The translations under genes and the position numbers were made by a program. Under the pieces are notes generated by a model, which was not told the DNA's origin, searched no databases, and was given only the letters and a program-made list of their open reading frames with translations. From Oxalobacter paraformigenes (GTDB lineage: Bacteria; Pseudomonadota; Gammaproteobacteria; Burkholderiales; Burkholderiaceae_D): a stretch of DNA of 64,000 bases. This document shows positions 60,690 to 64,000 of the stretch, piece after piece (position 1 is the first letter of the stretch; every line of letters starts with the position of its first letter). The stretch is from positions 1 through 64,000 of the forward strand of contig NZ_KI392030.1 in the NCBI RefSeq assembly GCF_000158475.2. Direction: 5' to 3'.

Positions 60690-61577
60690 ATGAGTGAAGC
60701 GACTACAAAAAAGAAAAAAGGATTGGGAAGAGGACTGGAAGTATTGTTGGGAACCGCCCCGGATTTTTCCTCAGGTTCTTCTCAGGTTTCGACTTTGTCT
60801 ATGTCCCGTTTGCAAGCTGGCAAATATCAGCCCCGTACGCGTATGGATGAAGGTGCATTGAATGAACTGGCTCAATCTATCAGAGAACAGGGAGTTATGC
60901 AGCCTATTCTGGTTAGGCCGGCGGAAGACAGAAACGGTGAGAGGATTTATGAAATCATTGCCGGAGAGCGCCGTTTTCGTGCCGCCCAGATTGCAGGATT
61001 AAGAGAAATGCCTGTTGTCATAAAAGATGTGGACGACCAGACGGCTGCTGCCATGGCTCTGATCGAGAACATGCAGCGGGAAGATTTGAATCCGCTTGAA
61101 GAGGCACAGGGTATTCATCGTTTGATAAGCGATTTCAATTTCACTCACGAGCAAGCGGCTTCTGCTGTTGGGCGTTCCAGAAGTGCGGTAACGAATTTGC
61201 TGCGCCTTTTGAATCTGACGCGTCCCGTTCAAACCATGTTGATAGCTGGTGATATTGATATGGGACATGCACGCGCTTTGCTGGCTGTAGACGGCGCAAA
61301 ACAAATAAGTCTGGCCACGCAAGTGGTGGCGAAAAGAATGTCGGTTCGGGAAGCTGAAAAACTGGTCGCGCGGGAGTTGAATAATCCGAATTCCCTTAAA
61401 AGAATCATGAAAGAAAAATCGGCCGATCTTGTTCAGTTGGAAGAAGAACTTTCCGATTTGCTTGCCACTAAAGTCAGTTTCAAATTGGGTTCCAAAGGAA
61501 AGGGGCAGCTTGTCATAGACTTTGCCGATCTCGACGTGCTGGATGGTCTGATCCAGAAAATCAGACCTGCATCCTGA
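60690..61577 (+). CDS. parB: Chromosome-partitioning protein ParB (Spo0J)
   Basis: ParB is a CTP-dependent clamp that loads at parS and spreads. The 295-residue protein has a ParA-activating N-terminus (KKKKGLGRGLEVLLG), the CTPase box IIAGERRFRAAQIAGL, the ALIENMQREDLNPLEEAQG block, a helix-turn-helix (THEQAASAVGRSRSAVTNLLRLLNL) and a C-terminal dimer domain. Its site at 57185-57200 is in this window. Confidence 0.96.
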   Translation: MSEATTKKKKGLGRGLEVLLGTAPDFSSGSSQVSTLSMSRLQAGKYQPRTRMDEGALNELAQSIREQGVMQPILVRPAEDRNGERIYEIIAGERRFRAAQIAGLREMPVVIKDVDDQTAAAMALIENMQREDLNPLEEAQGIHRLISDFNFTHEQAASAVGRSRSAVTNLLRLLNLTRPVQTMLIAGDIDMGHARALLAVDGAKQISLATQVVAKRMSVREAEKLVARELNNPNSLKRIMKEKSADLVQLEEELSDLLATKVSFKLGSKGKGQLVIDFADLDVLDGLIQKIRPAS

Positions 61578-61608
61578 ATGTTATTAGTAAAATGATAACA
61601 TTTTATTA
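61577..61608 (+). terminator. Weak AT-rich terminator after parB
   Basis: AATGTTAT (61577-61584) pairs with ATAACATT (61595-61602), followed by TTATTA. The stem starts on the last base of the parB stop codon and has low G+C, so it may be inefficient. Confidence 0.45.
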
Positions 61609-61620
61609 AGTGAAATTTTG

Positions 61621-62187
61621 TTATGATTGTTTCGTGACTAGTCGGATGTCTGGAAGATTTCGCCAGAAACCGTGCATATCCATGCCAAAGCCGATGACAA
61701 ACTGACTTGGAACGGCAAGTCCGACATAATCGGCTTTGACGGGTTTTGTCGCTCCGGTGTTTTTTTCTGCAAATACGGCAAGAACGACTTTTGCCGCTCC
61801 CATATCGAGCAGTTTTTCGCGTACATGCAACAGGGTTTGTCCCTCGTCCAGGATATCGTCCAGTACAATGACTACCCGGTTTATGACATTTTGTCTCGGA
61901 ATGACTTTCCAGATGATCTCTCCGCCGTATTCTTCATTTCCATAACGGGAAACATGAATGAAATCGAATTCCAGTGGAAAATTCAGCTGGGGTAATAATT
62001 GACCTGTGAAAATGACGGCGCCTCCCATAACACTCAGAAGAAGAGGAGGAGTCTGGTCAGATGAACCGAAATCGCGGTTTAGGCGGGATGCCATTTCCAG
62101 GATAGTTTGCTGGACTTGTTCAGGCGAGTATATCTGTTTGGAATTTCGCAGAATTTCCCGGGCTTTTTCATTGGTTGGTTCTGTCAT
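61621..62187 (-). CDS. Hypoxanthine-guanine phosphoribosyltransferase family protein
   Basis: The 188-residue protein salvages purine bases with PRPP. It has the PRPP motif RVVIVLDDILDEGQTLL (two acidic residues), VMGGAVIFTGQLLPQL near the start, the family's FIHVSRYG loop, and the base-binding VKADYVGLAVPSQFVIGFGMD. The exact base preference cannot be read. It converges on parB and diverges from the aminopeptidase gene. Confidence 0.92.
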   Translation of the reverse strand: MTEPTNEKAREILRNSKQIYSPEQVQQTILEMASRLNRDFGSSDQTPPLLLSVMGGAVIFTGQLLPQLNFPLEFDFIHVSRYGNEEYGGEIIWKVIPRQNVINRVVIVLDDILDEGQTLLHVREKLLDMGAAKVVLAVFAEKNTGATKPVKADYVGLAVPSQFVIGFGMDMHGFWRNLPDIRLVTKQS

Positions 62188-62351
62188 GATTTATCCGATC
62201 GATTGCCCTGCAAAGAGTAATGATAATACGGACTATAAGGCAGAAATCGCGATTTTGACAATTGGGAAGCGAAATTAGGAGAGAGTTTAAAAATGTCCGG
62301 TTGCAAATTGGTTAGAATGAGATTTTTCTTCAATTTGTCAGGAAAAATACT

Positions 62352-64000
62352 ATGAACGACGGGATGCAGCAGAGTGATGAAATTCATCATCGTTTACAGG
62401 CCTTGCGAAAGGCAATGCAAAACCTGTCAATTGATGTACTGATTATTCCTACTTCCGATCCACATCTGTCGGAATATCTGCCGGAGCACTGGCGCAGCCG
62501 AGAATGGTTTTCCGGTTTCACGGGCTCTGCCGGGACGCTTGTTGTTGGAAAAAACCAGGCTTCGCTCTGGGTAGACAGCCGGTACTGGTCACAGGCTGCG
62601 CAGCAGCTGACAGGAAGTGGCATTATCATGCGCAAAATTGGCGGAGGCAGCACTCTTCCTTATGTTGGCTGGATAGCGGAAAACTTTCCTGCAGGGAGTA
62701 CAGTAGGGATCGACGGCAATCTGATCTCGCTGAATCAGGGGCGCCAGTTGAAGAAAGAACTGGAAAAAAAAGGGCTGGTTTTCAAAATGGATGTCGATCC
62801 GGTTTCATCCGTGTGGAAAAACAGGCCCCGTATTCCGGATGAGGCTGTATTTGAACATCCTCCCCGGTTTGTTGCCCTGTCACGACAGGAAAAGTTGGGT
62901 TTGATTCGCGCTGAAATGAAAAATGCAGGAGCCGACTGGTTCTTGGTAACGACGTTGGACGATATTGCCTGGTCTTTGAATTTGAGAGGATCGGATATTG
63001 AGTTCAATCCCGTGTTCATCTCGTATTTGCTGATTGGGCATGAGACGGTATTGTTGATGATCGATTCAGCGAAGCTGCCTGATCATTTGAGCAGGGTCTT
63101 GGCAGATGAAGGAATAGAGATAAAACCTTACGAAGCCGTATCGGGCATATTGCAGGGCCTGCCCCCTGAGACAGCGTTACTGCTTGATCCACGCAGAACG
63201 ACTTTTGCATTGAATGAAATGGTCGGTAAAGGGGTGGACAGAATTGAAGCGATCAACCCGACAGTACTGCTGAAATCGAAAAAGGCGCCCCGGGAAATCG
63301 AACATATCCGCCAGACCATGCGGCAGGATGGAGCCGCTTTTTGCGAGTTTCAGGCCTGGTTCGACAAGACCCTTGCTGAGGGAAACGATGTTCCGATTAC
63401 CGAGCTGACCGTAGTGGAGAAAATCGAGACGTTCCGGTCTTGCCGTCCTGACTATGTGTCGCCCAGCTTTGGAACTATTGCCGGATTCAATGCAAATGGC
63501 GCTCTGCCTCATTATCAGGCAACTGAAACGGAGTTTTCCATTATTCATGGGAATGGTTTGCTTCTGATTGATACAGGCGGGCAATATCTGGGAGGAACAA
63601 CCGACATGACCCGGGTCATTCCCGTCGGTTCTCCTGATCGGGAGCAGAAAAGGGATTTCACCGTTGTTCTGAAAGGATTGATTGCACTCTCGGAGACAAG
63701 TTTTCCGCGTTCTTTGCCAGCTCCGATGCTGGACTGCATTGCCCGGAAGCCTTTATGGGCTTGCGGATTCGATTACGGTCATGGAACCGGTCATGGGGTA
63801 GGCTATTTTCTGAATGTACATGAAGGCCCGCAGGGCATTTCCTGTCACGCAAAACCGGAGCCGCAAACGGTCATGGAAGAAGGTATGGTCACGTCTGTTG
63901 AACCCGGACTTTACCGGGTTGGAAAGTGGGGTGTCCGTCTGGAAAATCTGGTTGTCAATCAATTTGTACCGGATACGGAATTCGGGGAATTTCTTTGCTT
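62352..64000 (+). CDS. Xaa-Pro aminopeptidase (aminopeptidase P family), cut by the window end
   Basis: The frame from ATG 62352 stays open to the last base, giving about 549 residues, so the gene runs past the window. It has two creatinase-type N-terminal domains (with IPTSDPHLSEYLPEHWRSRE and GFTGSAGTLVV) and a C-terminal M24 catalytic domain. The metal ligands are visible: Asp in LIDTGGQYLGG, Asp in TTDMTRV, His in GTGHGVGYFLNVHEGP, Glu in TSVEPGLY and Glu in RLENLV. It releases N-terminal residues before proline. This is the three-domain PepP form of about 600 residues. Confidence 0.93.
   Translation, partial: MNDGMQQSDEIHHRLQALRKAMQNLSIDVLIIPTSDPHLSEYLPEHWRSREWFSGFTGSAGTLVVGKNQASLWVDSRYWSQAAQQLTGSGIIMRKIGGGSTLPYVGWIAENFPAGSTVGIDGNLISLNQGRQLKKELEKKGLVFKMDVDPVSSVWKNRPRIPDEAVFEHPPRFVALSRQEKLGLIRAEMKNAGADWFLVTTLDDIAWSLNLRGSDIEFNPVFISYLLIGHETVLLMIDSAKLPDHLSRVLADEGIEIKPYEAVSGILQGLPPETALLLDPRRTTFALNEMVGKGVDRIEAINPTVLLKSKKAPREIEHIRQTMRQDGAAFCEFQAWFDKTLAEGNDVPITELTVVEKIETFRSCRPDYVSPSFGTIAGFNANGALPHYQATETEFSIIHGNGLLLIDTGGQYLGGTTDMTRVIPVGSPDREQKRDFTVVLKGLIALSETSFPRSLPAPMLDCIARKPLWACGFDYGHGTGHGVGYFLNVHEGPQGISCHAKPEPQTVMEEGMVTSVEPGLYRVGKWGVRLENLVVNQFVPDTEFGEFLC

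Overview
The window is chromosomal DNA from a betaproteobacterium. Gene content and order (argS–SPOR–dsbA, ybeD–lipB–lipA, xseB–ispA–dxs–folE2, a permease/ATPase/MCE/lipoprotein lipid-transport operon, coaX–SPOR, BPSS1780–thrB–DUF2782, mnmG–rsmG–parA–parB) match Burkholderiales. The moderate G+C suggests Oxalobacteraceae, perhaps Oxalobacter; that placement is inference. I see no rRNA, tRNA, CRISPR array, insertion sequence or prophage.

Layout. 1–4.3 kb: the end of an interrupted class V aminotransferase, yggT–yggU, ampD, two decayed genes (a GNAT acetyltransferase and a threonine dehydratase), a small Cys-rich membrane protein and yggS. 4.3–8.5 kb (minus): a yqjD/yqjE/yqjK-like membrane set, ubiA, recG. 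8.6–17.1 kb (plus): malQ, queA–tgt, yajC–secD–secF, icd. 17.1–24 kb: a fumarylacetoacetase-family protein, a Spy/CpxP-like periplasmic protein, argS, an FtsN-like SPOR protein, dsbA, and a solitary 532-residue relative of type IIG restriction-modification enzymes that lacks its methyltransferase core. 24–31.4 kb (minus): lipB–lipA, ybeD, a PBP5-like protein with all three catalytic motifs altered, an alpha/beta hydrolase, and the lipid-transport operon. 32.3–41.9 kb (plus): coaX, a SPOR protein, an MBL-fold hydrolase and the complete atpIBEFHAGDC operon with a strong promoter. 41.9–56.8 kb: argB, thrB, LOG protein, polA, a DMT transporter, xseB–ispA–dxs–folE2, a PduO-type adenosyltransferase, pyrC and a single-domain malic enzyme. 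56.8–64 kb: an AT-rich gap with DnaA-box-like sequences and a parS site, then mnmG–rsmG–parA–parB, a phosphoribosyltransferase and a truncated aminopeptidase P.

Most of the window is housekeeping: tRNA modification, protein export, lipoate, isoprenoid and folate supply, respiration and chromosome segregation. The unusual parts are the methyltransferase-less type IIG relative, the apparently dead PBP5 homologue, an isocitrate dehydrogenase without the usual NADP-recognition residues, the gene-decay patch at 2–3.2 kb, and the candidate replication origin next to parS, where the strand composition also appears to change from C-rich to G-rich.
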